Shown here one piece after another: positions 6,166 through 15,427 of a stretch of 64,000 bases of DNA (position 1 is its first letter; each line of letters starts with the position of its first letter). Made by a program: the position numbers and the translations under genes. Origin of the DNA: Streptomyces atratus (lineage in GTDB: Bacteria; Actinomycetota; Actinomycetes; Streptomycetales; Streptomycetaceae). The stretch is taken from NCBI RefSeq assembly GCF_900119365.1, contig NZ_FPJO01000015.1, positions 108,719 through 172,718 of the forward strand, given 5' to 3'. Under the pieces are notes generated by a model. That model did no database searches. It worked only from the letters and a program-made list of their open reading frames with translations, and had not been told where the DNA came from.

Positions 6166-9100
6166 GTGCAGGGACGTTTCAAGAGGGATGGCAGCGCTGC
6201 GGCGGAGCAGGAGCCGCACGGCGGGACCGACCGCGGTTCCTCGGCCCCGCACGCCCAGAACCCCGGGCCTGCCGCGGCCGGCGACAGCGGCGACCGTGCT
6301 CAGCGCCCCGGTGCCGCGGCGAACGGCGACGTCGATCCGGTCTCGTCGCCGAAGTCCCGGGGCCCTGTCAGCACCGGCTCGCGCGTCGCTCTTCGCAACT
6401 GGCGTATCAGCACGCGTCTGGTCTCCCTGCTCGCCCTTCCGGTGGTCGCCGCGACCACGCTGGGCGGACTGCGGATCAACGAGTCCATGAACGACATCCA
6501 GCAGCTGGATCACATGCAGCTGCTGACCAGGATGACCAAGCAGGCGACGTCGCTCGCCCAGGCGCTCCAGGAGGAGCGCGACCGTTCGGCCGGTCCGCTG
6601 GCCAACGGGGTGAAGCCCGACGACTTCAAGGTCACCGAGCCCCGCAAGAAGACCGACCGGGCGAAGACGGCCTTCCTCGACGCGACGACCTCGATCGGCG
6701 ACCCGACCGGCGACGAGGCCCTCGAAGGCATCTATTCGAGCGTCACCCAGATCGCGAGCCAGCTCGCCGATATCCGGAACATCCGCAAGACGGCGTACGC
6801 CAAGGACACCCCGAGTCTCCAGACCGTCGACCAGTACAGCCAGCTGATCACCTCGCTGCTGAGCCTCTCGCAGGACATGGCGCAGGCGACCAGCAACTCC
6901 GAGATGATCAAGCGGACCCGGGCGCTGGCGGCATTCTCCTCCGCCAAGGAGTACGCCTCGGTCCAGCGCGCGATCATCGCCGCGGCCCTGCCCGGCGGCA
7001 ACGACAAGCAGCCGCATCTCGACGAGAACGACAAGCAGTTCGGCCGCGCCGCGCTGCGCAAGGAGGGCTCGGCGCTCCGCTCCTTCAAGGCCGTGTACAC
7101 AGCCACCGGCAACAACGCCGACGAGCTGACCGCCACGCTCGACGAGGGCAACCCGGAGATCAAGGCCGCCAACACCTACGCGAAGAAGGTGCTGGACAGC
7201 CCCTCGGGCATGACCGGCACCGCGCGCCGTTCCTACCTGGACTGGTACGACCAGAGCTCCACCAAGATCCAGGCGATGAAGACCATCGAGGAGACCCTCC
7301 TCAGCGACATGGAGGGCAAGGCCCGCGAGCTCCGCGACGAGTCGAAGCGCGAAGCGATCATCAGCGGTGCGCTCATCCTGCTGGTGCTCGGCGTCTCGCT
7401 GGTCGGTGCCTTCGTCGTCGCCCGGTCCATGATCCGTTCGCTGCGGCGGCTCCAGGACACGGCCACGCGCGTGGCCCAGGACCGGCTGCCCGAGCTCGTC
7501 AAGCAGCTCTCCGAGGCCGACCCGCAGGACGTGGACACCTCGGTCGAGTCGGTCGGTGTGCACTCCCGGGACGAGATCGGCAAGGTGGCCGCGGCCTTCG
7601 ACGACGTGCACCGCGAGGCCGTCCGTCTCGCCGCCGAGCAGGCCCTGCTCCGGGGCAACGTCAACGCGATGTTCACCAACCTCTCGCGCCGCAGCCAGGG
7701 CCTCATCCAGCGTCAGCTCTCGCTCATCTCCGAACTGGAGTCGCGCGAGGCCGACCCGGACCAGCTCTCCTCGCTCTTCAAGCTCGACCACCTCGCGACC
7801 CGTATGCGCCGTAACGGCGAGAACCTCCTCGTCCTCGCGGGCGAGGAGCCGGGCCGCCGGTGGACCCGCCCCGTGCCGCTGGTCGACGTGCTCCGTGCCG
7901 CCGCCTCCGAGGTGGAGCAGTACGAGCGCATCGAACTGGCCGCGGTGCCCGCCACCGAGGTCGCGGGCCGTGTGGTCAACGACCTCGTGCACCTGCTCGC
8001 CGAGCTGCTGGAGAACGCCACGTCGTTCTCCTCGCCGCAGACGAAGGTCCGGGTCACCGGTCACGCGCTGCCCGACGGGCGGGTGCTGGTCGAGATCCAC
8101 GACACCGGCATCGGCCTCTCCCCCGAGGACCTCGCCGCGATCAACGAGCGGCTCGCCTCGCCGCCCACCGTGGACGTCTCGGTCTCCCGCCGCATGGGTC
8201 TGTTCGTGGTCGGCCGGCTGTCCCTGCGTCACGGCATCCGGATCCAGCTGCGGCCCTCCGACTCCGGTGGCACGACCGCGCTGGTCATGCTGCCCGTCGA
8301 TGTCGCGCACGGCGGCAAGCAGCCGGCCCCCAAGCAGGCACCCGGGCAGCAGTCCGGCGCCCCGGGCGGTCTGCTCGGCGGTGGTTCGGCGGGCGCGGGC
8401 AACGGCTCCCGTCCCGGCCTCGGCGGCGCCCCGTCCGGCCCGGCCGGCCGTCTCGCCTCGGGTCCGGGCGCCTCGCGCGGTCAGGTCGGTGCGGGCTCCG
8501 CGCCGCGTGCCGCGCTGCCCTCGCGCGACGGCGGTCCCCGCCACCAGCAGGGCCAGCCGAACCAGCAGGGCCAGCAGAACGCCGGCTTCCAGTCCGCCGG
8601 TCCGTCCGGCACCGGACCGCAGGACGGTTCCCGCCCGGAGCCGCAGCGTCAGGGCGGCGGCCTCGCCGGCGCCTTCGGCAACGGCGCCCGCCTCGGTGCC
8701 CGCGGCCAGGGCGACGGACCGGGCCGTCCGGAATCGGGCCGGCCCGACCTGTTCGGCCAGAACCGCCAGGACCAGAAGCGCCAGGACCAGAACGGCCCAC
8801 AGGGTCCGAATGGCCCCGGAGCCCCCTGGCAGCCCTCGCAGCCGCAGCAGGCCCGGCAGAACCCCGTCGGCCAGGGCGGCTTCCAGCAGCCCGTGGGCCA
8901 GGGCGAGCCGGACCGCCAGCTGCCCCCGGTCGGCGGCCCGCGTGCCGAGTTGCCCGGTGGCAGCCCTCAGCCGCAGCGTCCGCAGACCACCAGCTGGGGC
9001 GCCGAGGACCCGTCCGCGCCGCGGCGTACTCCGCTGGACGCCCCGCGCGGTCACGAGGAGCCCGAGTCCACCGGCCAGTTCCAGCGGCCGATGAGCCCGC

Positions 9101-9912
9101 CGCTCAACCCGCGGGCGCCCATGGACGACAGCCAGGGCCCCGGCTCCACCGCCGAGTTCGCCCGCCCGGACTTCTCGGCTCCGGCCCCGCAGGCCCACGC
9201 CCCGCAGGACCCGTCCCAGGACCCGGCGAGCACCGCGCAGTTCGCCCGTCCCGACTTCGGCCGGCCGCAGCCCGTCCGGGCGCAGGACCAGGGCCTGCCG
9301 GCCCCGCGTCAGCGCGGCCGGGACGACGAGGACTTCGGGGCCCCGCGTCCGCCCGCCGACGACGCGCAGTACCGCCCGGTGCTGCCGCCGCAGCCGCAGC
9401 CCGAGGCGCTGCCTCCGGCGGCCGGGCCCGGAGACGGTCGTACGCCGCTGTACGACACCCTGGAGACGAACTGGTTCCACGGCCCGCAGCAGGGCGGCCA
9501 GCAGCCGCCCGCCGAGCCGCAGGCGCCCGCGCCGCTCCCCCAGCAGTCGGCCCCGGAGCCTTCCGCTCCCGCGGCACCGCGCCGCAGCGGAGGCGACACG
9601 GGCAGCACCACAAGTTCCTGGCGCCCCTCGCCGAACGACGAACTCGTACGGCAGGCGGAGCGGGTCAAGAAGCCCGCGGCAGGCGGAGTCACCACTTCCG
9701 GACTGCCGCGCCGGGTACCTCGCGCCAACCTGGTGCCGGGTACCGCTCAGCAGCAGAACCATCAGTCCGGTCCGCAGGTGTCACGCGCCCCCGATGATGT
9801 ACGCGGGCGGTTGACCAATCTCCGCCGGGGCATCCAGCAGGGGCGGCAGGCCAACAACAGCCAGTCGACCGGCAGTTTCCCACTCGGCCCCACTCACCAG
9901 CAGGAGCGTTAG
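6166..9912 (+). CDS. cvnA1: Conservon sensor ATPase-like protein CvnA (first copy)
   Basis: This 1248-aa membrane protein is the sensor-kinase-like component of a conservon, proposed to act with CvnB, C and D as a membrane-anchored, GPCR-like complex. Segments in order: hydrophilic N-terminus; TM1 near residues 85-105 (LVSLLALPVVAATTLGG); extracytoplasmic sensor of about 295 residues (NIT-like); TM2 near 400-422; HAMP-like linker; then a GHKL ATPase with N box ELLENA near 616, G1 DTGIGL and G2 GLFVVGRL. No phospho-acceptor His box is obvious. After about residue 706 comes a 540-residue Pro/Gln/Gly-rich, presumably disordered tail that ends in a conserved module (SGLPRRVPRANLV, then GPQVSRAPDDVRGRL). 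The start is GTG; the ribosome site is modest. Confidence 0.9.
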   Translation: MQGRFKRDGSAAAEQEPHGGTDRGSSAPHAQNPGPAAAGDSGDRAQRPGAAANGDVDPVSSPKSRGPVSTGSRVALRNWRISTRLVSLLALPVVAATTLGGLRINESMNDIQQLDHMQLLTRMTKQATSLAQALQEERDRSAGPLANGVKPDDFKVTEPRKKTDRAKTAFLDATTSIGDPTGDEALEGIYSSVTQIASQLADIRNIRKTAYAKDTPSLQTVDQYSQLITSLLSLSQDMAQATSNSEMIKRTRALAAFSSAKEYASVQRAIIAAALPGGNDKQPHLDENDKQFGRAALRKEGSALRSFKAVYTATGNNADELTATLDEGNPEIKAANTYAKKVLDSPSGMTGTARRSYLDWYDQSSTKIQAMKTIEETLLSDMEGKARELRDESKREAIISGALILLVLGVSLVGAFVVARSMIRSLRRLQDTATRVAQDRLPELVKQLSEADPQDVDTSVESVGVHSRDEIGKVAAAFDDVHREAVRLAAEQALLRGNVNAMFTNLSRRSQGLIQRQLSLISELESREADPDQLSSLFKLDHLATRMRRNGENLLVLAGEEPGRRWTRPVPLVDVLRAAASEVEQYERIELAAVPATEVAGRVVNDLVHLLAELLENATSFSSPQTKVRVTGHALPDGRVLVEIHDTGIGLSPEDLAAINERLASPPTVDVSVSRRMGLFVVGRLSLRHGIRIQLRPSDSGGTTALVMLPVDVAHGGKQPAPKQAPGQQSGAPGGLLGGGSAGAGNGSRPGLGGAPSGPAGRLASGPGASRGQVGAGSAPRAALPSRDGGPRHQQGQPNQQGQQNAGFQSAGPSGTGPQDGSRPEPQRQGGGLAGAFGNGARLGARGQGDGPGRPESGRPDLFGQNRQDQKRQDQNGPQGPNGPGAPWQPSQPQQARQNPVGQGGFQQPVGQGEPDRQLPPVGGPRAELPGGSPQPQRPQTTSWGAEDPSAPRRTPLDAPRGHEEPESTGQFQRPMSPPLNPRAPMDDSQGPGSTAEFARPDFSAPAPQAHAPQDPSQDPASTAQFARPDFGRPQPVRAQDQGLPAPRQRGRDDEDFGAPRPPADDAQYRPVLPPQPQPEALPPAAGPGDGRTPLYDTLETNWFHGPQQGGQQPPAEPQAPAPLPQQSAPEPSAPAAPRRSGGDTGSTTSSWRPSPNDELVRQAERVKKPAAGGVTTSGLPRRVPRANLVPGTAQQQNHQSGPQVSRAPDDVRGRLTNLRRGIQQGRQANNSQSTGSFPLGPTHQQER

Positions 9913-10335
9913 TTGAGCCCGATGAGTCAGGCCGCGCAGAATCTGAACTGGTTGATCACCAACTTCGTGGACAACACCCCCGGGGTGTCGCACACGGTGG
10001 TGGTCTCCGCCGACGGACTCCTGCTGGCCATGTCCGAAGGATTCCCCCGTGACCGCGCCGACCAGCTGGCCGCCGTCGCCTCCGGGCTGACCTCGCTGAC
10101 CGCGGGCGCGTCCCGGATCTTCGAAGGCGGCGCCGTCAGCCAGACCGTGGTGGAGATGGAGCGCGGGTTCCTCTTCCTGATGTCCATCTCGGACGGCTCC
10201 TCGCTGGCCGTCCTCGCCCACCCGGACGCCGACATCGGTCTGGTGGGGTACGAGATGGCTCTGCTGGTCGACCGTGCGGGCACCGTCCTCACCCCCGACC
10301 TCCGTGCCGAGCTCCAGGGCAGCCTGCTCCATTAG
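9913..10335 (+). CDS. cvnB1: Conservon Roadblock/LC7 protein CvnB (first copy)
   Basis: This 140-aa cytoplasmic Roadblock/LC7-domain protein is of the type that acts as partner or GAP-like regulator of small GTPases such as MglA and CvnD. The whole length is one domain: NWLITNFVDNTPGVSHTVVVSADGL, then the conserved MERGFLF strand and HPDADIGLVGYEM helix. The start is most likely TTG 9913, directly after the cvnA1 stop: AGGAG lies 6 nt upstream, and the matching position in the second conservon is GTG. ATG 9922 is the alternative. It differs from CvnB2 at only 4 of 140 residues. Confidence 0.92.
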   Translation: MSPMSQAAQNLNWLITNFVDNTPGVSHTVVVSADGLLLAMSEGFPRDRADQLAAVASGLTSLTAGASRIFEGGAVSQTVVEMERGFLFLMSISDGSSLAVLAHPDADIGLVGYEMALLVDRAGTVLTPDLRAELQGSLLH

Positions 10336-10468
10336 GCAGCCATGGACCGATGACAGACTCGATTGCCCCAGGTAACGCCCTCAACCCTCGCCCGTCAGGC
10401 CGCTTAGTGCCCCCCACCGGCCCCTTCAGACGGCAAGCCGACGCACTGCTGTCACGCCCGGAGGATTC

Positions 10469-10876
10469 ATGACCCCGCCACCCGCCTCACCCGATCCGTA
10501 CGGCGCACTGCACCACGCGTCGTACGACGGTGAAGGCGACCAGCCACTGGTCCGCCCGTACGCCATGACCGGTGGCCGGACCCGGCCGCGCTACCAGCTC
10601 GCCATAGAGGCACTGGTCTCCACCACGGCCGACCCCGCGCATCTGGGGACCCTGCTCCCCGAGCACCAGCGGATCTGCCACCTCTGCCGTGAGGTCAAGT
10701 CGGTGGCCGAGGTCTCGGCGCTGCTGTCGATGCCGCTCGGTGTGGCCCGGATTCTCGTCGCGGACCTGGCGGAAGCCGGCATGGTGGCCATCCACCAGCC
10801 GGGCAATGGAGAGACCGGCGGCGCGCCGGATGTGACACTGCTCGAAAGGGTGCTCAGTGGACTTCGCAAGCTCTAG
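10469..10876 (+). CDS. cvnC1: Conservon DUF742 protein CvnC (first copy)
   Basis: This 135-aa DUF742 protein is the third conservon component. The family core is visible as LVRPYAMTGGRTRP, the Cys pair in ICHLC, VAEVSALLSMPLGVARILVADLAEAG (winged-helix-like) and the C-terminal LLERVLSGLRKL. The ATG follows GGAGG at a good distance. It begins 133 bp after cvnB1, a larger gap than usual. The last 20 nt overlap cvnD1, so C and D should be translationally coupled. It has a much shorter N-terminal tail than CvnC2. Confidence 0.92.
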   Translation: MTPPPASPDPYGALHHASYDGEGDQPLVRPYAMTGGRTRPRYQLAIEALVSTTADPAHLGTLLPEHQRICHLCREVKSVAEVSALLSMPLGVARILVADLAEAGMVAIHQPGNGETGGAPDVTLLERVLSGLRKL

Positions 10877-11438
10877 TGGCGGTGCGGCCCGGGCCACCAC
10901 CTCGGCGAAGATCGTGGTGGCCGGGGGCTTCGGCGTGGGCAAGACCACGTTCGTCGGTGCCGTCTCGGAGATCAACCCGTTGCGTACGGAAGCCGTGATG
11001 ACGTCCGCGTCCGCGGGCATCGACGACCTGACGCACACCGGGGGCAAGACGACGACGACCGTCGCCATGGACTTCGGTCGCATCACTCTGGACCAGGACC
11101 TGATCCTGTACCTCTTCGGTACGCCCGGACAGGACCGCTTCTGGTTCATGTGGGACGACCTGGTCCGCGGCGCCATCGGCGCCGTCGTCCTCGTCGACAC
11201 CCGCCGCCTCGCCGACTGCTTCCCCGCCGTCGACTACTTCGAGAACAGCGGGCTCCCCTTCGTCATCGCCCTCAACGGCTTCGACGGACACCAGCCCTAC
11301 ACCCCCGACGAGGTCCGCGAGGCCCTCCAGATCGGACCCGACACCCCGATCATCACGACGGACGCGCGCCACCGCGCGGACGCCAAGAGCGGTCTGATCA
11401 CGCTCGTCGAGCACGCGCTCATGGCGCGGCTCAAGTAG
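10857..11438 (+). CDS. cvnD1: Conservon small GTPase CvnD (first copy)
   Basis: This 193-aa Ras/MglA-like GTPase is the effector end of the conservon. G1 is GGFGVGKTT (residues 23-31), G3 lies in LFGTPGQDRF, and G4 is the NGFD variant of NKxD. The start is GTG 10857, inside the end of cvnC1. In resting conservons GDP-bound CvnD is thought to join the CvnA/B/C complex at the membrane. It is 188/193 identical to CvnD2, with a 264-bp stretch (11088-11351) identical at every base to 16239-16502. Confidence 0.93.
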   Translation: MDFASSSGGAARATTSAKIVVAGGFGVGKTTFVGAVSEINPLRTEAVMTSASAGIDDLTHTGGKTTTTVAMDFGRITLDQDLILYLFGTPGQDRFWFMWDDLVRGAIGAVVLVDTRRLADCFPAVDYFENSGLPFVIALNGFDGHQPYTPDEVREALQIGPDTPIITTDARHRADAKSGLITLVEHALMARLK

Positions 11439-11591
11439 GCACAAGTCGGTATTGCCACACGGTAGTTACCGTAGTCGGGCGGGGGTGGACTGTGTCCTTT
11501 GACACGATCCGCCCCCGTATTCATAACGTTTCGACAGAGAATTGCCCCGCGATCGACACCCGACGCATCCGAATGGTGCCACTGCGCGCAC

Positions 11592-11619
11592 ACGAGCCCC
11601 GCCTTTTGACGGGGCTCGT
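11592..11619 (+). terminator. Rho-independent terminator after first conservon
   Basis: ACGAGCCCCG pairs with CGGGGCTCGT (10 bp, 8-nt loop), followed by TCTTTAT. This separates the two conservons transcriptionally. Confidence 0.85.
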
Positions 11620-11696
11620 TCTTTATGCCCGTTTTATCTGAGGCCTGGGCCACTCGGAATGACAGGTTCCGACTGTTTGGAACGCGACCGGTCCCC

Positions 11697-11708
11697 GTGC
11701 TGGAATTC
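11697..11708 (+). promoter_or_regulatory. Second copy of the conservon-upstream 12-mer
   Basis: GTGCTGGAATTC lies 77 bp before the cvnA2 start and matches 5973-5984 exactly. The next bases are also partly shared (ACG and the following A). Confidence 0.35.
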
Positions 11709-11785
11709 GACGAACTCCCGAGTAGTACGGCCCTGAACAAAACACGGCACACCGTAGGTGCCGACGCCGAGAGGTTGTTGGTCGA

Positions 11786-14700
11786 GTGAGGCGAAACAAC
11801 GCGGGCTCCACGGCGCAGCAGGAGCGGGGCAACTTCACCCCGCCGCCGCGCGCCGCGGCGTCGTCCGCCGATGCGTCCGATACGGCGGTGCCCAGTGGCG
11901 ACTCCAGCCGGTTCTCGCCGCGCAACTGGCGGGTGCCCACCCGGCTGAACGCCATTCTCCTGGTCCCCGTCCTGGTCGGCCTGGTCATGGGCGGATTCCA
12001 GGTGAAGGAGTCGATCGACACCTGGCGCGAGGCACAGGACGCCGAGAAGACCGCGCTGATCGTGCGTGCGGCCGCCGAGTACGGCCAGGCGCTCCTCAAC
12101 GAGCGTGACCTCTCCGCTCAGCCCCTCCTCTCGAACAAGCGTGATGCCGAAGTCATCGGGCAGGTCCAGGCCGCCACCGACAACGCCGCGGGCAAGTTCA
12201 ACGAGGCCGTGAAGGACATGCCCGGGAAGCAGGGCCTGGAGCGGCGCCTGCAGCTCTTCCGGCTGGAGGAGCCCACCCTCCCCGAGCTGCGCAAGTCGGC
12301 CTTCGTCGAGGGCATGGACCCGGTGAAGACGGAGGAGGGCTACGTCAAGGTCCAGCACTCCCTGATGGAGTTCAGCAACGAGCTGGGGCTGGGCACCGGC
12401 AACATCACCACCTACGGCCGTACGGTCTACGCGATCGAGCTCGCCAAGGCCGCAGAATCGCTTCAGCGCTCCATCGGCATGCATCTGCTGGTGCGTCCGA
12501 GCCAGGAGAGCGCCAAGTTCGACGCCCAGGTCAAGGCCTTCGGCTCGTACAACTACCTGGAGCAGATCGCGCTCGGTGAGTTCACCTCCGGTGGTACGGA
12601 GGCCGACGCGGCCCGGCTGAAGCAGGTCATGTCCGCCAAGGCCGACGAGGGTACCGAGGAGCTGAAGAAGGCCAAGGAGAAGGCCGACGCGGCGGGCGCC
12701 CCGTTCGTCACCCCGCCCAGCATCGACGGCTCGGTCTTCGACGGCATGGCCCAGCAGATCGGGCAGGGCAAGTCGCCCGAGAAGCTGGCCGCGAAGGGCA
12801 TCACGCCCGAGACCTGGATGGCGGCCGCCACCGCCAAGTTCGACGGCTACACCACGGTCGAGGACGAGCTCGTCGACAAGGCGGTGACCGAGGCCGCGGA
12901 CATCTCGTCCAGCGCCCGGAACGACGCCATCGTCAACGCCGCCGTCGTGATCGTCTCGCTGCTGGCCGCGTTCGCCCTGGCCGGCCTGATGGCCCGGCAG
13001 ATGAGCCACTCGATGCGCCGGCTGCGTACGGCCGCCTTCGGGATCGCCGAGCAGCGGCTGCCGATGCTGGTCGACCAGCTCTCCCGGGCCGAACCGGGCC
13101 GGGTCGACACCCGCGTCCAGCCGATCCCGATCCACAGCCGCGACGAGATCGGCGAGGTGGCCCGCGCCTTCGACCAGGTGCACCGCGAGGCGGTCCGGCT
13201 GGCGGCCGAGCAGGCCATGCTGCGGGGCAACGTCAACGCGATCTTCACCAACCTCTCGCGCCGCAACCAGTCCCTGATCGAGGGCCAGCTGACCCTCATC
13301 ACCGACCTGGAGAACAACGAGGCCGACCCGGACCAGCTGGAGAACCTCTTCCGGCTGGACCACCTGGCCACCCGTATGCGCCGCAACGGCGAGAACCTCC
13401 TGGTGCTCGCGGGCGAGGAGCCCGGCCGCCGCTGGAACCAGCCGGTCCCGCTGGTCGACGTGCTCCGTGCCGCCTCCTCCGAGGTGGAGTCGTACGAGCG
13501 CATCGAGCTCTCCGGGGTGCCCGAGACCGAGATCCACGGCCAGTCCGTCACCGACCTCGTGCATCTGCTGGCCGAGCTGCTGGAGAACGCCACCACCTTC
13601 TCCTCGCCGCAGACCAAGGTGCGAGTCACCGCGACCCGGCTGCCCGACAGCCGCGTGATGATCGAGATCCACGACAAGGGCATCGGCCTCACCGCCGAGG
13701 ACTTCGCCGACATCAACCACAAGCTGGCCAACCCGCCGACCGTGGACGCCTCGGTCTCGCAGCGGATGGGTCTGTTCGTGGTCGGCCGGCTCGCCGGCCG
13801 GCACGGCATCCGGGTCCAGCTGCGCCCCTCGGGCGAGCAGGCCGGCACCACGTCGCTGGTCATGCTGCCGGACGCGATCACCCACGGCGGCGGTGGCGAA
13901 CCGGCCGCCGCGGCGGACGACTTCACCGTCTCCTCGATCATTCCGGAGCAGCAGAGCTTCGAACAGCAGCCGCACATGCGCACGGCTGCGGAGCTCGGCT
14001 TCGACGACTCCCGCTACGAGCAGCCCTCGGCGGACGCGGCACAGCTGGACCCGGTGGGCCGTTCGCTGCTGCGCGAGGAGCGCCGGGCGGCGCTGGAGGC
14101 GCAGGCGGCGGGCGAGCACCAGCAGTTCCCCCAGGAGCCGTACGCCGACGGCCAGTACGCCGACAACGGCTACCCGCAGCAGACCTCGTACGAGGGCGGC
14201 TACGACCCCTACGCCACCGGTGCGGGCTTTGCCCCGCAGCCCGAGCAGGGCCGGCCCGGTGGTTATGCGGAAGCCACCTACACGGCCGGTGAGGCCTCGC
14301 AGCCGTCGTACGAGGAGCAGTTCGCTCCCCAGGCCCATCAGGATGCCTGGCCGGATCAGGGCGCCTACCAGGGCTCGTTCGAGCCATCGGCACCGGCGGA
14401 AGCGGAATCCGTCCCGAGCGCCCCCGCCGAGCCGCAGGAGCGCGTAGGCTTCGACCGTCCGGGGCCCACGCCCGACTCCGGCCACGAGCTGACCGAAGCC
14501 GGTCTGCCGCGCCGGGGCGGTCAGCAGCACTGGCAGCCCACCGGTCGCGGGAACAACCGTCCCGCCGCGCAGCAGCCGCAGCAGCAGCAGGAGGAACTGC
14601 CGCAGCAGCCGTCGCCCGCGCAGCAGGACGGCAACGGCTCCGACGACTGGCGCTCGGCCAACGACGAGCGCTGGGAGCGGGCCGAGAAGCTCCGGGAGCC

Positions 14701-14914
14701 GAAGGCGGGCGGGATCACCCCGTCCGGACTCCCCCGGCGGGTGCCCAAGGCCAATCTGGTCGAGGGCACGGCGGAGCAGACCCTGCAGGGCGGCCCCCAG
14801 GTTTCCCGTGCCCCCGAGGACGTCCGCGGCAGGTTGAGCAACCTGCGGCGGGGCGTACTGCGGGGACGCAGCGCGGGTTCGGACGACAGTAATACCTACA
14901 ACCAGGAGCGTTAG
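11786..14914 (+). CDS. cvnA2: Conservon sensor ATPase-like protein CvnA (second copy)
   Basis: This 1042-aa protein has the same architecture as the first copy. TM1 is near residues 54-72 (AILLVPVLVGLVMGG), followed by a roughly 310-residue extracytoplasmic sensor. TM2 is near 382-403 (VVIVSLLAAFALAGLMA), then a HAMP-like segment and GHKL ATPase with ELLENA, DKGIGL and MGLFVVGRL boxes. The Gln/Pro/Ala/Glu-rich tail of some 340 residues again ends in SGLPRRVPKANLV and GPQVSRAPEDVRGRL. The sensor regions of the two copies differ strongly while the ATPase cores are alike, which suggests distinct input signals. The start is GTG 11786. The stop is followed after one base by cvnB2. Confidence 0.9.
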   Translation: MRRNNAGSTAQQERGNFTPPPRAAASSADASDTAVPSGDSSRFSPRNWRVPTRLNAILLVPVLVGLVMGGFQVKESIDTWREAQDAEKTALIVRAAAEYGQALLNERDLSAQPLLSNKRDAEVIGQVQAATDNAAGKFNEAVKDMPGKQGLERRLQLFRLEEPTLPELRKSAFVEGMDPVKTEEGYVKVQHSLMEFSNELGLGTGNITTYGRTVYAIELAKAAESLQRSIGMHLLVRPSQESAKFDAQVKAFGSYNYLEQIALGEFTSGGTEADAARLKQVMSAKADEGTEELKKAKEKADAAGAPFVTPPSIDGSVFDGMAQQIGQGKSPEKLAAKGITPETWMAAATAKFDGYTTVEDELVDKAVTEAADISSSARNDAIVNAAVVIVSLLAAFALAGLMARQMSHSMRRLRTAAFGIAEQRLPMLVDQLSRAEPGRVDTRVQPIPIHSRDEIGEVARAFDQVHREAVRLAAEQAMLRGNVNAIFTNLSRRNQSLIEGQLTLITDLENNEADPDQLENLFRLDHLATRMRRNGENLLVLAGEEPGRRWNQPVPLVDVLRAASSEVESYERIELSGVPETEIHGQSVTDLVHLLAELLENATTFSSPQTKVRVTATRLPDSRVMIEIHDKGIGLTAEDFADINHKLANPPTVDASVSQRMGLFVVGRLAGRHGIRVQLRPSGEQAGTTSLVMLPDAITHGGGGEPAAAADDFTVSSIIPEQQSFEQQPHMRTAAELGFDDSRYEQPSADAAQLDPVGRSLLREERRAALEAQAAGEHQQFPQEPYADGQYADNGYPQQTSYEGGYDPYATGAGFAPQPEQGRPGGYAEATYTAGEASQPSYEEQFAPQAHQDAWPDQGAYQGSFEPSAPAEAESVPSAPAEPQERVGFDRPGPTPDSGHELTEAGLPRRGGQQHWQPTGRGNNRPAAQQPQQQQEELPQQPSPAQQDGNGSDDWRSANDERWERAEKLREPKAGGITPSGLPRRVPKANLVEGTAEQTLQGGPQVSRAPEDVRGRLSNLRRGVLRGRSAGSDDSNTYNQER

Positions 14915-14915
14915 T

Positions 14916-15338
14916 GTGAGCCCGATGAGCCAGGCGGCGCAGAATCTGAACTGGTTGATCACCAACTTCGTGGACAACACCCCTGGGGTGTCGCACACGG
15001 TGGTGGTCTCCGCCGACGGACTCCTGCTGGCCATGTCCGAGGGATTCCCCCGTGACCGCGCCGACCAGCTGGCGGCCGTCGCCTCCGGGCTGACCTCGCT
15101 GACCGCGGGCGCCTCGCGGATCTTCGAGGGTGGCGCGGTGAATCAGACAGTCGTGGAGATGGAGCGCGGATTCCTCTTCATCATGTCCATTTCCGACGGA
15201 TCTTCGCTGGCCGTTCTCGCACATCCGGACGCCGATATCGGTCTGGTTGGGTACGAAATGGCCCTTCTCGTCGACCGTGCGGGCAGTGTCCTCACCCCGG
15301 ACCTCCGTGCTGAACTGCAAGGAAGTCTTCTTAACTAA
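14916..15338 (+). CDS. cvnB2: Conservon Roadblock/LC7 protein CvnB (second copy)
   Basis: This 140-aa single-domain Roadblock/LC7 protein starts at GTG 14916, one base after the cvnA2 stop, with AGGAG upstream. It is almost the same protein as CvnB1; the substitutions are Ser/Asn, Leu/Ile, Thr/Ser and the last residue. With such similarity the two CvnB proteins could exchange between complexes (inference). Confidence 0.92.
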   Translation: MSPMSQAAQNLNWLITNFVDNTPGVSHTVVVSADGLLLAMSEGFPRDRADQLAAVASGLTSLTAGASRIFEGGAVNQTVVEMERGFLFIMSISDGSSLAVLAHPDADIGLVGYEMALLVDRAGSVLTPDLRAELQGSLLN

Positions 15339-15427
15339 TAGACAGACAGTGCGTTTCACGCCACTGGGCCATAAGGTGCGGTGGCGCGGACCCACTGGAA
15401 TCGGGACCGGTAGTCGGAGGAGGAATC

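Noticed and set aside
6163..9762. 1199-codon open frame opposite cvnA1
   Set aside because: GC-rich genomes keep antisense frames open. The composition is Arg/Gly/Leu low complexity, and the plus strand shows clear domains.
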